Assembly (NCBI GenBank): GCA_028870665.1
Contig: JAGWPB010000005.1
Span: 1-64,000, forward strand
DNA: 64,000 nt
Direction: 5' to 3'
From: Lysobacteraceae bacterium
Lineage (GTDB): Bacteria; Pseudomonadota; Gammaproteobacteria; Xanthomonadales; Rhodanobacteraceae
Below, one piece after another: positions 29,414-39,400 of this stretch. The notes beneath the pieces were generated by a model. That model did no database searches, was not told where the DNA came from, and saw only the letters and a list, made by a program, of their open reading frames with translations. Both the position numbers and the translations under genes were made by a program. Within the stretch, counting starts at the first letter, position 1; the number at the start of each line of letters is the position of its first letter.

Positions 29414-31726
29414 ATGAAGCGTATTGCCGCCCTGATCCTGCTTGCCTGCCTGACCGCCAAGGCAAACGCCTTCGAACCGTTCGTGGTCTCGGGCATCCGC
29501 GTGGACGGGCTGACCCGCATCGCGCCGGGGACCGTGTTCAGCTACCTGCCGGTGGAACAGGGTGACACCCTGACCGACGCGCGCGCGCAGGAGGCGATCC
29601 GCGCCCTGTTCCGCACCGGGTTCTTCAGCGACGTTTCGCTGGACCGCCAGGGCAGCATCCTCGTGGTCACGGTGGTCGAGCGGCCGTCGATCGCCAAGAT
29701 CGACATCCGCGGCAACAAGGACATCAAGACCGAGGAACTGATGAAGGGCCTCAAGCAGATCGGGCTGGCCGAGGGCGACACCTTCGACCGCCTCGCGCTG
29801 GAGCGCGTGCAGCAGGAACTGACCCGGCAGTACTACAACCGCGGCAAGTACAACGTCACCATCGACCCGCACGTCACCCACCTGGATCGCAACCGGGTTG
29901 CCATCGACATCGAGATCCGCGAGGGCAAGGCGGCGCGCATCAAGGAAATCAACATCGTCGGCAATACCGCCTACAGCGACAAGCAGATCCGCGGCGATTT
30001 CGAGTCCAGCACCAGCAACTGGACATCGTGGTACTCGCACGACGACCAGTATTCGCGCGAGAAATTCACCGGCGACCTGGAAAAGCTGCAGAACTTCTAC
30101 CTCGATCGCGGTTACGCCAACTTCGCGATCAACTCGACCGAGGTGGCGATCAGCCCCGACAAGCGCGACATGTACATCGACGCCGACGTGCACGAGGGCC
30201 ATCTGTACAAGATCGCCGACGTCAAGCTGCTGGGGCGTCTGGTGCTGCCCGAGGCGGCCCTGCGCCGGCTGGTCCTGGTCAAGCCCGGCGACACCTTCTC
30301 GCGCAGGCGCATCGAGGCCAGCACCAACGCGATCACGCTGGTGCTGTCGAACATCGGCTATGCCTTCGCCAAGGTCACGCCGGTGCCCAAGATCGACAAG
30401 GAAAACCGCACCGTCGATCTGACCCTGTTCATCGAACCCGGCCAGCGCGTCTACGTGCGCCGCATCGTGTTCAAGGGCAACAGCACCACCGAGGACGAGG
30501 TGATGCGCCGCGAGATGCGCCAGTTCGAGGGCGGCTGGTACTCGCAGGCGGCGATCGACCGCTCCAAGGTGCGTCTGGAGCGCCTCGGCTTCTTCAAGTC
30601 GGTCGAGATCAAGAACGAGCGCGTGCCGGGTTCGTCCGACGAGGTCGACCTGCTGGTCAAGGTCGCCGAGGAGCCCTCCGGCGCGCTGCAGTTCGGCGTC
30701 GGCTATTCGCAGGTGTCGGGCGTGATCGGCAGCTTCTCGGTCTCCGAGCGCAATTTCCTCGGCACCGGCAAGCAGGTGTCGGCGCAGGTGCAGCAGAGCT
30801 CGTTCCTCAAGCAGTACAGCCTGAGCTACCTCGATCCCTACTTCACCGACAACGGCGTCAGCCTCGGCTACAACGCCAGCTACACCGAATTGAATCAGGG
30901 CCAGGCGAACATCGCCAGCTACCTGTACAACACCAAGTCGTTCTCGTCCTACTTCGGCATTCCGATTTCCGAGACCGACACCATCAACGTCGGGCTCGGG
31001 CTGAGCAGCAACACCATCAACACCTATCCGGGGCTGACCCCGCAGCCGCTGATCGATTACCAGAACCTGCTCGGCCACCGCACCATCCACTCGTGGACGG
31101 CGACCATCTCGTACGCCCACGACACGCGCAACCAGTACTTCACCCCGACCCGCGGCGGCCTGCAGTCGATCTCCGCCGAGATCGCCCTGCCGGGCTCCAC
31201 CGTGCAGTACTACAAGCTGTTCGCGATCAGCAGCAACTACTTCCCGCTGCCGAAGTCGTTCGTGCTGGGCCTGACCGGCAACGTCGGCTACGGCAAGACC
31301 TACGGGCGCGACAGCGGCCTGGCGTTCCCGTTCTGGCAGAACTACTACGGCGGCGGCGTCACCGACGTGCGCGGCTTCATGGACAACACCCTCGGCCCGC
31401 GCCTGACCGTTCCCGGCTATCTCAACGCGCAGCCGATCGGCGGCGCGTTCAAGGTGCTGGGTCGTGCCGAACTGTTCCTGCCGCTGCCGTTCCTCAAGGA
31501 CAGCAACACCGCGCGCGTGTCGCTCTTCTACGACACCGGCAACGTGTTCAGCACCTACAACCAGTTCGCCTGGGGCCAGCTGCGCTCGTCGGTCGGCATC
31601 GGCCTGCAGTGGCGCGCGCCGATCGGCCCGATCAACATCAGCTACGCGATGCCGATCAAATACAACCGGGTCACCGACGCGCCGTTCATCGAACGCTTCC
31701 AGTTCACCTTCGGCTCGACGTTCTGA
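29414..31726 (+). CDS. bamA: Outer membrane protein assembly factor BamA
   Basis: The 770-residue protein has a signal peptide (cleavage expected after AKANA), five POTRA domains (about residues 22-415; for example RGNKDIKTEELMKGLKQIG and FKGNSTTEDEVMRREM), and a 16-strand Omp85 barrel. The conserved loop-6 motif VRGF is in GVTDVRGFMDN, and the last strand ends RFQFTFGSTF with terminal Phe. It inserts beta-barrel proteins into the outer membrane. In enterics skp follows; here lpxD follows directly after 52 bp. Confidence 0.97.
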   Translation: MKRIAALILLACLTAKANAFEPFVVSGIRVDGLTRIAPGTVFSYLPVEQGDTLTDARAQEAIRALFRTGFFSDVSLDRQGSILVVTVVERPSIAKIDIRGNKDIKTEELMKGLKQIGLAEGDTFDRLALERVQQELTRQYYNRGKYNVTIDPHVTHLDRNRVAIDIEIREGKAARIKEINIVGNTAYSDKQIRGDFESSTSNWTSWYSHDDQYSREKFTGDLEKLQNFYLDRGYANFAINSTEVAISPDKRDMYIDADVHEGHLYKIADVKLLGRLVLPEAALRRLVLVKPGDTFSRRRIEASTNAITLVLSNIGYAFAKVTPVPKIDKENRTVDLTLFIEPGQRVYVRRIVFKGNSTTEDEVMRREMRQFEGGWYSQAAIDRSKVRLERLGFFKSVEIKNERVPGSSDEVDLLVKVAEEPSGALQFGVGYSQVSGVIGSFSVSERNFLGTGKQVSAQVQQSSFLKQYSLSYLDPYFTDNGVSLGYNASYTELNQGQANIASYLYNTKSFSSYFGIPISETDTINVGLGLSSNTINTYPGLTPQPLIDYQNLLGHRTIHSWTATISYAHDTRNQYFTPTRGGLQSISAEIALPGSTVQYYKLFAISSNYFPLPKSFVLGLTGNVGYGKTYGRDSGLAFPFWQNYYGGGVTDVRGFMDNTLGPRLTVPGYLNAQPIGGAFKVLGRAELFLPLPFLKDSNTARVSLFYDTGNVFSTYNQFAWGQLRSSVGIGLQWRAPIGPINISYAMPIKYNRVTDAPFIERFQFTFGSTF

Positions 31727-31727
31727 G

Positions 31728-31758
31728 GCGCGGGTACCGGCCTTGGCCGGCACCGCGC
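31728..31758 (+). other. Imperfect inverted repeat after bamA
   Basis: A hairpin-forming sequence (GGTACCGGCC-TT-GGCCGGCACC with flanking GCGC arms, one mismatch and one bulge) directly follows the bamA stop. No T-run follows, so it is not a typical intrinsic terminator. It overlaps the possible lpxD -35 (TTGGCC) and may affect bamA mRNA stability or read-through. Confidence 0.4.
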
Positions 31759-31778
31759 GCTCCGGGTAGAGTCCGCGC
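31743..31778 (+). promoter_or_regulatory. Candidate lpxD promoter with start at the ATG
   Basis: TTGGCC at 31743-31748 and TAGAGT at 31767-31772 are 18 bases apart, and the -10 ends six bases before the lpxD ATG. This predicts a leaderless lpxD transcript internal to the operon. Confidence 0.45.
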
Positions 31779-32810
31779 ATGACCGCAACCGTGCTGCATC
31801 GCCTCGACGAGCTGGCGTCGCGCTATGGCCTCGAGCGACGCGGCGACGCAGCGACGGCGATCGCCGGCGTCGCCACCTTGGCGGACGCCGGCCCGCGACA
31901 ACTGGCGTTCCTGGCCAATCGGCGCTACGCGGCGCAGCTGGCGACGACGCACGCCGGCGCCGTGGTCTTGCGCGCCGAGGATGCCGGCGCCTGCCCGGTA
32001 CCGGCACTGATCGCGGCTGATCCGTATCTGGCCTTCGCCCGCATCGCGACGCTGTTCGAGCAGCGCGCGCATCCGCAGCCCGGCATCCATCCCAGCGCGA
32101 TCATCGCGACCGGCGCGCAGGTCGGCGCCGGGGCCAGCATCGGCCCGTTGTGCGTGATCGCGGCGGGTGCACGGGTCGAGGACGGCGCCGAGCTCGGCCC
32201 GCACTGCGTGGTCGGCCGCGACTGCACGGTGGGCGCACAATCGCGACTGGTGGCACGCGTGACCCTGGTCGAACGCGTGACTCTCGGCCGCCGCGTTCTG
32301 GTGCACCCCGGCGCGGTGCTGGGCGCCGACGGCTTCGGCCTGGCCTTCGACCGCGATCACTGGATCAAGGTGCCGCAGCTCGGCGGCGTGCGCATCGGCG
32401 ACGACTGCGAGATCGGCGCCAACACCACCATCGACCGCGGCGCGCTCGGCGACACCGTGCTCGAGGACGATGTGCGCCTCGACAACCAGATCCAGATCGC
32501 GCACAACGTGTGCATCGGCGCGCACACCGCGATGGCGGGCTGTTCGGCGGTGGCCGGCAGCGCGCGCATCGGCCGTTATTGCCTGATCGGCGGCAGCGCC
32601 GGCATCCTCGGCCACCTCGAGATCGCGGATCGGGTTACGATCACGGCCATGAGCCTGGTGACGCATTCGATTCGCGAGCCCGGCGAATACTCTTCGGGAA
32701 CCGCGCTGCAGGACAATCGCCAATGGCGTCGCAACGCCGCGCGCCTGAAGCATCTGGACGACTACGTGCGCCGCCTGGCGGCGCTGGAAAAGGAACCCCG
32801 CGATGACTGA
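31779..32810 (+). CDS. lpxD: UDP-3-O-acylglucosamine N-acyltransferase
   Basis: The 343-residue protein has an N-terminal uridine-binding domain (about 1-100) and a left-handed beta-helix of hexapeptide repeats ([30 protein letters not shown]). The catalytic histidine falls in [14 protein letters not shown] helical C-terminal extension ([17 protein letters not shown]) fits the LpxD trimer. It adds the second R-3-hydroxyacyl chain in lipid A synthesis. The ATG has no good Shine-Dalgarno but a -10-like hexamer six bases upstream. Its end overlaps fabZ by 8 bp. Confidence 0.96.
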   Translation: MTATVLHRLDELASRYGLERRGDAATAIAGVATLADAGPRQLAFLANRRYAAQLATTHAGAVVLRAEDAGACPVPALIAADPYLAFARIATLFEQRAHPQPGIHPSAIIATGAQVGAGASIGPLCVIAAGARVEDGAELGPHCVVGRDCTVGAQSRLVARVTLVERVTLGRRVLVHPGAVLGADGFGLAFDRDHWIKVPQLGGVRIGDDCEIGANTTIDRGALGDTVLEDDVRLDNQIQIAHNVCIGAHTAMAGCSAVAGSARIGRYCLIGGSAGILGHLEIADRVTITAMSLVTHSIREPGEYSSGTALQDNRQWRRNAARLKHLDDYVRRLAALEKEPRDD

Positions 32811-33273
32811 GACCGTACTCAGCCTGCCCGTGGACGTGAACGCGATCCAGGGACTGCTGCCGCACCGCTACCCGTTCCTGCTGGTCGATCGCGTGATCGA
32901 GCTGGAACCGGGCCGCTCGATCACCGCGATCAAGAACGTCACCGTCAACGAGCCGTACTTCCAGGGACACTTTCCCGGTCATCCGGTGATGCCCGGAGTA
33001 CTGATCATCGAGGCGCTGGCGCAGGCCTCGGGCCTGCTGGTGCAGCTGTCGGGCGACACTCCGGAGCCGACCCGGGGCAGCCGCATGCTGTTCTACCTGG
33101 TCAAGGTCGACAAGGCACGTTTCAACCGCATCGTCGTGCCCGGCGACCAGCTGCAGCTCAAGGTGACGCTCAAGCGCATGCTGCGCGGCATGGGGCTGTT
33201 CGAGGCCGAGGCACGGGTCGAGGGCAGCGTCGCCGCCAGCTGCGAGATCATGTGCGCCGGGCGCGCCGAATGA
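32803..33273 (+). CDS. fabZ: 3-hydroxyacyl-ACP dehydratase FabZ
   Basis: The 156-residue hot-dog-fold protein has [14 protein letters not shown] at the N-terminus and the active-site helix [20 protein letters not shown] with catalytic His and Glu. It dehydrates 3-hydroxyacyl-ACP for fatty acid elongation, competing with LpxA and LpxD for the same pool. The overlap with lpxD (8 bp) indicates coupled translation. Its length is close to the usual 145-155 residues. Confidence 0.97.
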   Translation: MTETVLSLPVDVNAIQGLLPHRYPFLLVDRVIELEPGRSITAIKNVTVNEPYFQGHFPGHPVMPGVLIIEALAQASGLLVQLSGDTPEPTRGSRMLFYLVKVDKARFNRIVVPGDQLQLKVTLKRMLRGMGLFEAEARVEGSVAASCEIMCAGRAE

Positions 33274-33391
33274 TCGGATCGGACGTCCGAGCGGTCCGCA
33301 AAGAACGCCACGGGCACGATAGGGCCCTTGAAACGGGTGTTGCTTGCGAGCTTCGCGTCCATCGCGGCCATGGGCCTTCCGGGACATCCCG

Positions 33392-34165
33392 ATGAGCGTG
33401 CACGCCAGCGCCGTGATCGATCCCGCCGCGCGACTGGCGGCGGGGGTCGAGGTCGGTCCCTACAGCGTGATCGGCCCCGGGGTCGAGATCGGCAGCGGCA
33501 CCCGCATCGGCGCGCACGTGGTGATCGATGGTCCGACCCGCATCGGCCGCGACAACCGCATCTGGCCGTTCAGCGCCATCGGCGGCGATCCGCAGGACAA
33601 GAAGTTTCACGGCGAATCCAGCGAACTGGTGATCGGCGATCGCAACACCATCCGCGAATACGTCAGCATCAATCGCGGCACCGGCGATGGCGCGCATGTC
33701 ACCCGCGTCGGCAATGACAACTGGATCATGGCTTACGTGCACATCGCGCATGATTGCGTGGTCGGCGACCACACCGTGCTCGCCAACAACGCCACCCTGG
33801 CCGGTCACGTCGAGGTCGGCGATCACGTCATCCTCGGCGGCTTCGCCGGTGCGCATCAGTTCTGCAAGATCGGCGCGCACGCCTTCGCCGCGATGTATTC
33901 CGCCATCAACCGCGACGTGCCGCCCTTTTGCTATGTCGCCGGGCAGTTTGCCGAACCGCGCGGCGTCAACAGCGAAGGACTGAAGCGGCGCGGCTTCAGC
34001 GCCGAGCGCGTGGCCGCGATCAAGCGCGCCTATCGCACGCTGTACATGGCCGGGCTGCCGCTGATCGAGGCGCGTGCGCGACTTGCCGAGCAGGCGCTCG
34101 AAAGTGGGGACGTCGCGGCCATGCTGGCCTTCATCGAACGCTCGGAGCGCTCGCTGGTGCGCTGA
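33392..34165 (+). CDS. lpxA: UDP-N-acetylglucosamine acyltransferase
   Basis: The ATG at 33392 ([13 protein letters not shown]) gives 257 residues, near the E. coli length of 262. Hexapeptide repeats build a left-handed helix; the catalytic base is His120 in [13 protein letters not shown], and the C-terminal helical domain begins at [19 protein letters not shown]. It catalyses the first step of lipid A synthesis. A 118-bp gap separates it from fabZ. lpxB, normally next, is absent: the next gene is the opposing chpC. Confidence 0.97.
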   Translation: MSVHASAVIDPAARLAAGVEVGPYSVIGPGVEIGSGTRIGAHVVIDGPTRIGRDNRIWPFSAIGGDPQDKKFHGESSELVIGDRNTIREYVSINRGTGDGAHVTRVGNDNWIMAYVHIAHDCVVGDHTVLANNATLAGHVEVGDHVILGGFAGAHQFCKIGAHAFAAMYSAINRDVPPFCYVAGQFAEPRGVNSEGLKRRGFSAERVAAIKRAYRTLYMAGLPLIEARARLAEQALESGDVAAMLAFIERSERSLVR

Positions 34166-34202
34166 ACGCGCGGCTGCGCAAGCCGGCCCCCCGATGCGCC
34201 GC

Positions 34203-34670
34203 TCAGGCCGCCGCCAGCACCTCGGCCACCAGACCCTCGAGCACCGGCATGTCCGGAATCACGGCGAGGTCATCGCGCAGCAGCACCTCCTCGCGCACGC
34301 CCGGAGGCAGCGCATGGCCGTCACCGGTGGGCATCAGCAGATCCGGCGTCAACGTCGTCAGGCGCGGGAACCCCTGGGTCAGCAGCGCCAGGAAGGGCAG
34401 CTTGGGATGCCCGCCCAGCGCCTTCAGGACCGCCACGCGCGCATGCAGCGCGCCCTCGCCGCTGCCATAGCCGGCGAGCGTCGAGAAGGAGACCAGCGGT
34501 ACCCGCCAGCCACGCCAGCGGATGCGCCCGAGCAGCCATGCCGGCGCACCGGCGACCGGCTCGGGATTCGCGAACGTGATCACCTCGGCCACGGTGGCGT
34601 TGGGCAGCAGTACGCGGGTGCCGCTGACCGGAATCATCACGCCGCGGATTTCGCGCGGTAGTTCGTTCAT
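34203..34670 (-). CDS. chpC: CheW-like protein ChpC
   Basis: The 155-residue protein is a compact CheW-type fold (MIPVSGTRVLLPNATVAEVI, WLLGRIRWRGWRVPLVSF). It is the last gene of pilG-H-I-J-K-chpA-B-C, and its ATG overlaps the chpB stop as ATGA. In Pseudomonas aeruginosa ChpC is an accessory adaptor that links extra inputs to the ChpA kinase and is not essential for twitching. Position and fold together support the name; sequence similarity alone would give only CheW-like. Confidence 0.88.
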   Translation of the reverse strand: MNELPREIRGVMIPVSGTRVLLPNATVAEVITFANPEPVAGAPAWLLGRIRWRGWRVPLVSFSTLAGYGSGEGALHARVAVLKALGGHPKLPFLALLTQGFPRLTTLTPDLLMPTGDGHALPPGVREEVLLRDDLAVIPDMPVLEGLVAEVLAAA

Positions 34671-36493
34671 GCCTGTCCCCTGCCCAGTTCGGAAGCGAGT
34701 CGCGCGGCAAGCTCGCGCGGCGTGGCGAAATAGCCGATCAGGCCGGCATTGCCGGCGGCGTCCACCATCGAGCTGACCACGCAACTCGACGGCTCCTGGC
34801 CCCAGACGCGACCGCCACGCGCGGCGACGACATGCGCGCCCGCCACCGCATCGCTCGCCATCCCGGAGAGGATCAGCGCCAGCACATCGGGACCGAACGT
34901 CTCGGCGACCGCGGTGAAGGTGTCGTCGATCGACGGGTCGTAGGGGCTGCCCGCTGGCAGCGGCTCGAGCTGTACGCGCCCGTTGCGCTCGACGCGCAGG
35001 CACTTGCCGCTCGGCACCACCAGGACCTCGCCGTGGCGCAGCGATTCGCCGGCGGCCGCCAGCCGCACCGGCAGCGTACCGGCCCTGCCCAGCTGCTGGG
35101 CCAACGAACCGTTGAAGGCGGCATCCAGATGCTGCGCCACCACCAGTGCCGCCGGCAGATCGGCAGGAAGCGCGGCGAGAAACTCATGCAGCGCCTCGGG
35201 GCCGCCGATCGAGGCGCCGATGACCACGATGCGACGCAGCGCCGATCGTTGCTCCATCAGATTCATTTCGCGCGACGCCGCTTCAACGTGCGGCGCCAGC
35301 GCCTCCTCGAACGGGATCAGCTCGAGCCCCCCCAGGTCTATCTCGAAAGGCAACGCGCCGTCCGCGTCCGCGGAGGTCGGTGCCAGATAATCCGCGGTGG
35401 ACACGGTTTCGATGCCGAATTCGGCGGCGGCGGGTGCCTTGGCATGCGCCGGCGGCAAGGGTTCGAACCCGTCCGGGAGATCGAACTCGAGCAGCCCCCA
35501 GTCGGGGGCGTCGGGAAGCGCCGCGGGCGCGGGCGTTTCTGCCGCCACCGGCACGTTCGCGGCCGGCATCGCGTCCAGCGGCGCCAGACTGAGGTCGGTT
35601 CCGGAAACCGGGGCAGGCGGCGCGGGGGGGCCGGAAGGTGCGCCCGAAGGGTCCTGCTCGACGCTGACGCGCGCCAGCCAGGCGTCGATGTCCTCGACCA
35701 GGATCGGCTCGACTGCGACCGACGTCGGGGCGGGCGTCTGCGGGCCGGCATCCGCTGCATCCAGCAGCGGCGATCCAGCCAGCAGCGCAGCGATTTCGTC
35801 ATCCAGCGCGGTCGAGTCGACGCGGGGCGTGGCGGGAGCGGCCGTCGCGACAGCCGGCTCGACCGTCGCGGGAAGCAGCTCGAACAACGCCGCGAGCTCG
35901 GCATCGCTGATGGATCCGGATGCGGGTGCCACGGGCGCTGCGTCGTGCGGAGCCGATCTCGCGGACGCGGGCTGCGCCGCTGCAGCCGGCTCTTGCGGCG
36001 CCTCGATGTCCTCGGGCTCCCGCGTCAAGGCAGCCGGCGGCGCTGACGACGCCGGAGCGGCAGGCACCGGGACCGCAACCGCGGCCGGCTCGGCGCCCAT
36101 CACCGGCGCAGCGACCACGCGCGCGTCCGCGGGCCGCGGCGGATCGACGTCGGCACTACCGAGGATCTTGGCCGCCAGATGACGCGCCCAGCGCGCCTGG
36201 TCCCAGCCCGACAGCCGGCGCGAGGCCTCGGCGTCGTTGAACACCAGGCGCTGCCGCGCCAGGTCGAGCGCATCGTAAAAGCCCTCGATCGCATCCTCGG
36301 TTGCCGGTTCCAGGCTGATCACGACCACCTCGGCGCCACAGCCGGCCACCGCGGCCGGCGTCGTGTGCGTGGCCGAGTCCTCGAGCACGATCTGCGCGCC
36401 GCGATCCTGCAGCGCCTGTCGCAGACGCGCGCCGAGCGCCGCATCCTCGAACAGCAGCGCAACGGCGGGAGCGGCGGCGACGGTCTCAGACAC
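34667..36493 (-). CDS. chpB: Chemosensory methylesterase ChpB (CheB-like)
   Basis: The GTG at 36493 overlaps chpA by 8 bp and gives 608 residues. The C-terminal third is a CheB methylesterase with its triad at Ser428 (VVIGASIGGPEAL), His455 (AQHLDAAFN) and Asp548 (SGMASDAVAG). Residues 1-120 have only a weak receiver-like pattern (VALLFEDAALGARLRQALQ) without a clear acidic pocket. Between lies a roughly 290-residue Ala/Pro/Asp/Glu-rich, probably disordered linker. It should demethylate PilJ, opposing PilK. Activation by a canonical CheB receiver seems unlikely. Confidence 0.9.
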   Translation of the reverse strand: MSETVAAAPAVALLFEDAALGARLRQALQDRGAQIVLEDSATHTTPAAVAGCGAEVVVISLEPATEDAIEGFYDALDLARQRLVFNDAEASRRLSGWDQARWARHLAAKILGSADVDPPRPADARVVAAPVMGAEPAAVAVPVPAAPASSAPPAALTREPEDIEAPQEPAAAAQPASARSAPHDAAPVAPASGSISDAELAALFELLPATVEPAVATAAPATPRVDSTALDDEIAALLAGSPLLDAADAGPQTPAPTSVAVEPILVEDIDAWLARVSVEQDPSGAPSGPPAPPAPVSGTDLSLAPLDAMPAANVPVAAETPAPAALPDAPDWGLLEFDLPDGFEPLPPAHAKAPAAAEFGIETVSTADYLAPTSADADGALPFEIDLGGLELIPFEEALAPHVEAASREMNLMEQRSALRRIVVIGASIGGPEALHEFLAALPADLPAALVVAQHLDAAFNGSLAQQLGRAGTLPVRLAAAGESLRHGEVLVVPSGKCLRVERNGRVQLEPLPAGSPYDPSIDDTFTAVAETFGPDVLALILSGMASDAVAGAHVVAARGGRVWGQEPSSCVVSSMVDAAGNAGLIGYFATPRELAARLASELGRGQA

Positions 36494-39400
36494 GGCGCGG
36501 CTCCAGCAGTTCCTGCACGTTGCGCAGCAGCTCGGCTTCCTGATACGGCTTGCCGAGATAACGCTCGACGCCGATTTCCAGCGCACGCTGACGGTGCTTC
36601 TCGCCGGTGCGCGAGGTGATCATCACGATCGGCACCCGCTTCAGGCGCGGGTCGTTCTTCATGTAGGTGGCGACCTCGTAGCCGTCCATGCGCGGCATCT
36701 CGATGTCGAGCAGCATCAGGTCCGGCACCCGCTCCTGCAGCTTCTCGACCGCATCGAGACCGTCCTTGGCGGTGATCACGTCGAGGTCGTTGCGTTCGAG
36801 CACGCGGGTGGTGACCTTGCGCATGGTGATCGAGTCGTCCACCACCATCACCAGCGGCCGCGCGCGCGGCTCGGCGCTCGGCTCCGGCAGTTGCAGTTCG
36901 AGCAGCTCCTCGACCGTCTCCACCTCGACGCGCTGACCCAGCGCCGCGCTGCGACGCACCAGCGGCGCGAGATCGAGGATCATCACCACCGAGCCATCGC
37001 CCATGATGGTGGCGCCGAAGATGCCCGGCACCGAGCTGATCTGGGGACCGACCGACTTGACCACGATTTCACGCGAGCCGACCACGGCGTCGATGCGCAC
37101 CGCGGCGCGCTGGTCGCCGCTGCGCAGCATCAGCAGCGGCAACTGCGGCTCGTCGCCGACGCGTCCGGCGCCGACCCCCAGCAGGCTGCCGAGATCGTGG
37201 ATCGCGTAGGTTTCGCCGGCATAGGTGAAGCTGGGCGCATCGAGCAGCATGCGCGTCGCCAGGTCCTCGCGGGCGATGCGCGCCACACCCTGCACCGAGG
37301 TCATCGGCAACGCGTAGACGCTCTCGCCGAGCTTGACCAGGATCGCCTGCGTCACCGCCAGCGTGAACGGCAGCCGGATCGAGAAGGTGGTGCCGCGCCC
37401 GCGCTGCGAATCGATCACCAGCGTGCCGCCGAGCTGCTTGATCTCGCTGGCGACGACGTCCATGCCGACGCCGCGGCCGGCCAGCTGGGTCACCGTCTCG
37501 GCGGTGGAGAAACCGGTTTCGAGCACGAAGGCGTAGAGGTCGCGATCCGACAGCTGCGCGTCTTCGCGCAGCAGGCCTCGTTCGATTGCCTTGGCGCGGA
37601 TGGCGTCGCGGTCGAAACCGTGGCCGTCGTCGCTGACGCGGATCACCACCTCGGTCGCCTCGCGGCCGACCTGGATGGTGACCTGCCCTTCTTCCGGCTT
37701 GCCGGCACGCAGTCGCTCGGCCGGGGTTTCGATGCCGTGTGCCAGGGCGTTGCGCAGCATGTGCTCGAACGGCGCCTTCATGCGCTCGAGCAGGTTGCGG
37801 TCCATTTCGCCATGGGCGCCCTCGACGCGCAGCTGCGCGCGCTTGCCCAGTTCCTGCGCCGCCTGGCGCAGAGTGCGGCGCAGGCTCGGCACCAGCGCGT
37901 CGAACGGCACCATGCGCGTGCGCATGAGGCCTTCCTGCAGATCCGAGCTGACCCGCGACTGCTGCAGCAGCAATGTCTCGGACTGGCGCGTGATGTCGTC
38001 GAGCAGGCCCTGGATGGACACCAGGTCGGACACCGACTCGGCCAGCGCGCGTGACAGCTGCTGCAGCTGCGAGAAGCGGTCGAGTTCGAGCGGATCGAAC
38101 GTCGCGCTGCCGGTTTCCTGATTCTCGCGCTGGTAGCGGGCGATGATCTGCGCTTCGGTCTCGATCTCGAGCTTGCGCAGCTGCTCGCGCAGGCGGCTGA
38201 CAGTCTGCTCGAACTCGACCAGGTTGAAGCGGAAGGTGGCAACCTGCTGTTCCAGACGCGAACGGTAGATCGACACCTCGCCGGCGTAGTTGACCAGCGA
38301 GTCGAGCAGATCGGAACGTACGCGGATCATCTCCTGCGGCGCACGGATCTCCTCGGGTTCGAGCGGCGGCAGCGGGCGCAGCGGCACCCGCTCGGCGGCC
38401 GGTGCCTCGGGTTCGGCCGCGGCGGCCCGTGCGGCGATCCCGGCGCTCGCGGGCGCGGCCGGCCCAGCCGCGACACCGCGGCCGGCGGCCAGCGTCTCGA
38501 AACGCTCGATCGCCCGCTCCGGCATCGCGATGGCACGATGCTGGGCGATGCGCTGCACCATCTCGTGCAGGCGGTCGAAGCCGCGCTCGAGCGACTCGAT
38601 CACCAGCGGCTCGGGCATGCGCCGGCCTTCGCCGACCGCCTCCAGCAGCGTCTCCATCGCGTGCGCCAGATCGCCGATCGGCGCCAGACCGGCCATGCGC
38701 GCACCACCCTTGAGCGTGTGCAGGTCGCGCTGCAGGCCCGCCACGAACTCGCGCTGATGCGGCGCCATCCGCAGACCGGCGATCTGGCCGTCCGCGTGGT
38801 CGAGGATGTCCGTGCCTTCCTGCACGAAGATCTCCAGCAGATCGGCATCGAGGTCGGGCAGGTCGAGCGCGCCCTCCGGCTGCGCGTCCTCGGGGAATGC
38901 CGGCAGCGGCGTCGAGACGGTGAGCGACACCGGTGCGATGTCGGCGGCAGCCCGCTCCGGATCCCCGGCCGCATCCTCGAACGCGCCCGGTTCCGCTGCG
39001 ATGGATTCCTCGGCAGCCGTCTCCGGAACCGGCAGCGCGGCTTCCTGTTCAGCGTCGGCAGCGGCGGACTCAGCCGCGGCATCCGCCATCGACGCGACAC
39101 GGGCCGCGTCCTCTTCCGGCGGCAAAGGCGATGCCGCGTCGGCGACCGGTGCCTGTTCGGGCGAAGCCGCGGCACCCCGCGACTCGGACTCGAAGGAAGC
39201 CAGCAGCAGTGCGGTGAGATCATCGTCAACGCCCGCTGCGGCAGCGGGCACGGTCGGCGCCACGGCGCTGGTGGCGGTGAACTCGGCCAGCCATGCCTCG
39301 ACGCGCGCGTCCTCCGCGGCTGCCGCCGCGGCATCCAGCGGCACCTGCGACGACTGCAGCTCGTCCTCATCCGCGGCCACCGGCAACGGCGGTTCCGGCG

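Noticed and set aside
27902-31780. A 1292-codon minus-strand frame opposite rseP and bamA
   Set aside because: It is the antisense of two certain genes and has no recognisable motif; its length reflects scarcity of stop codons at high GC.
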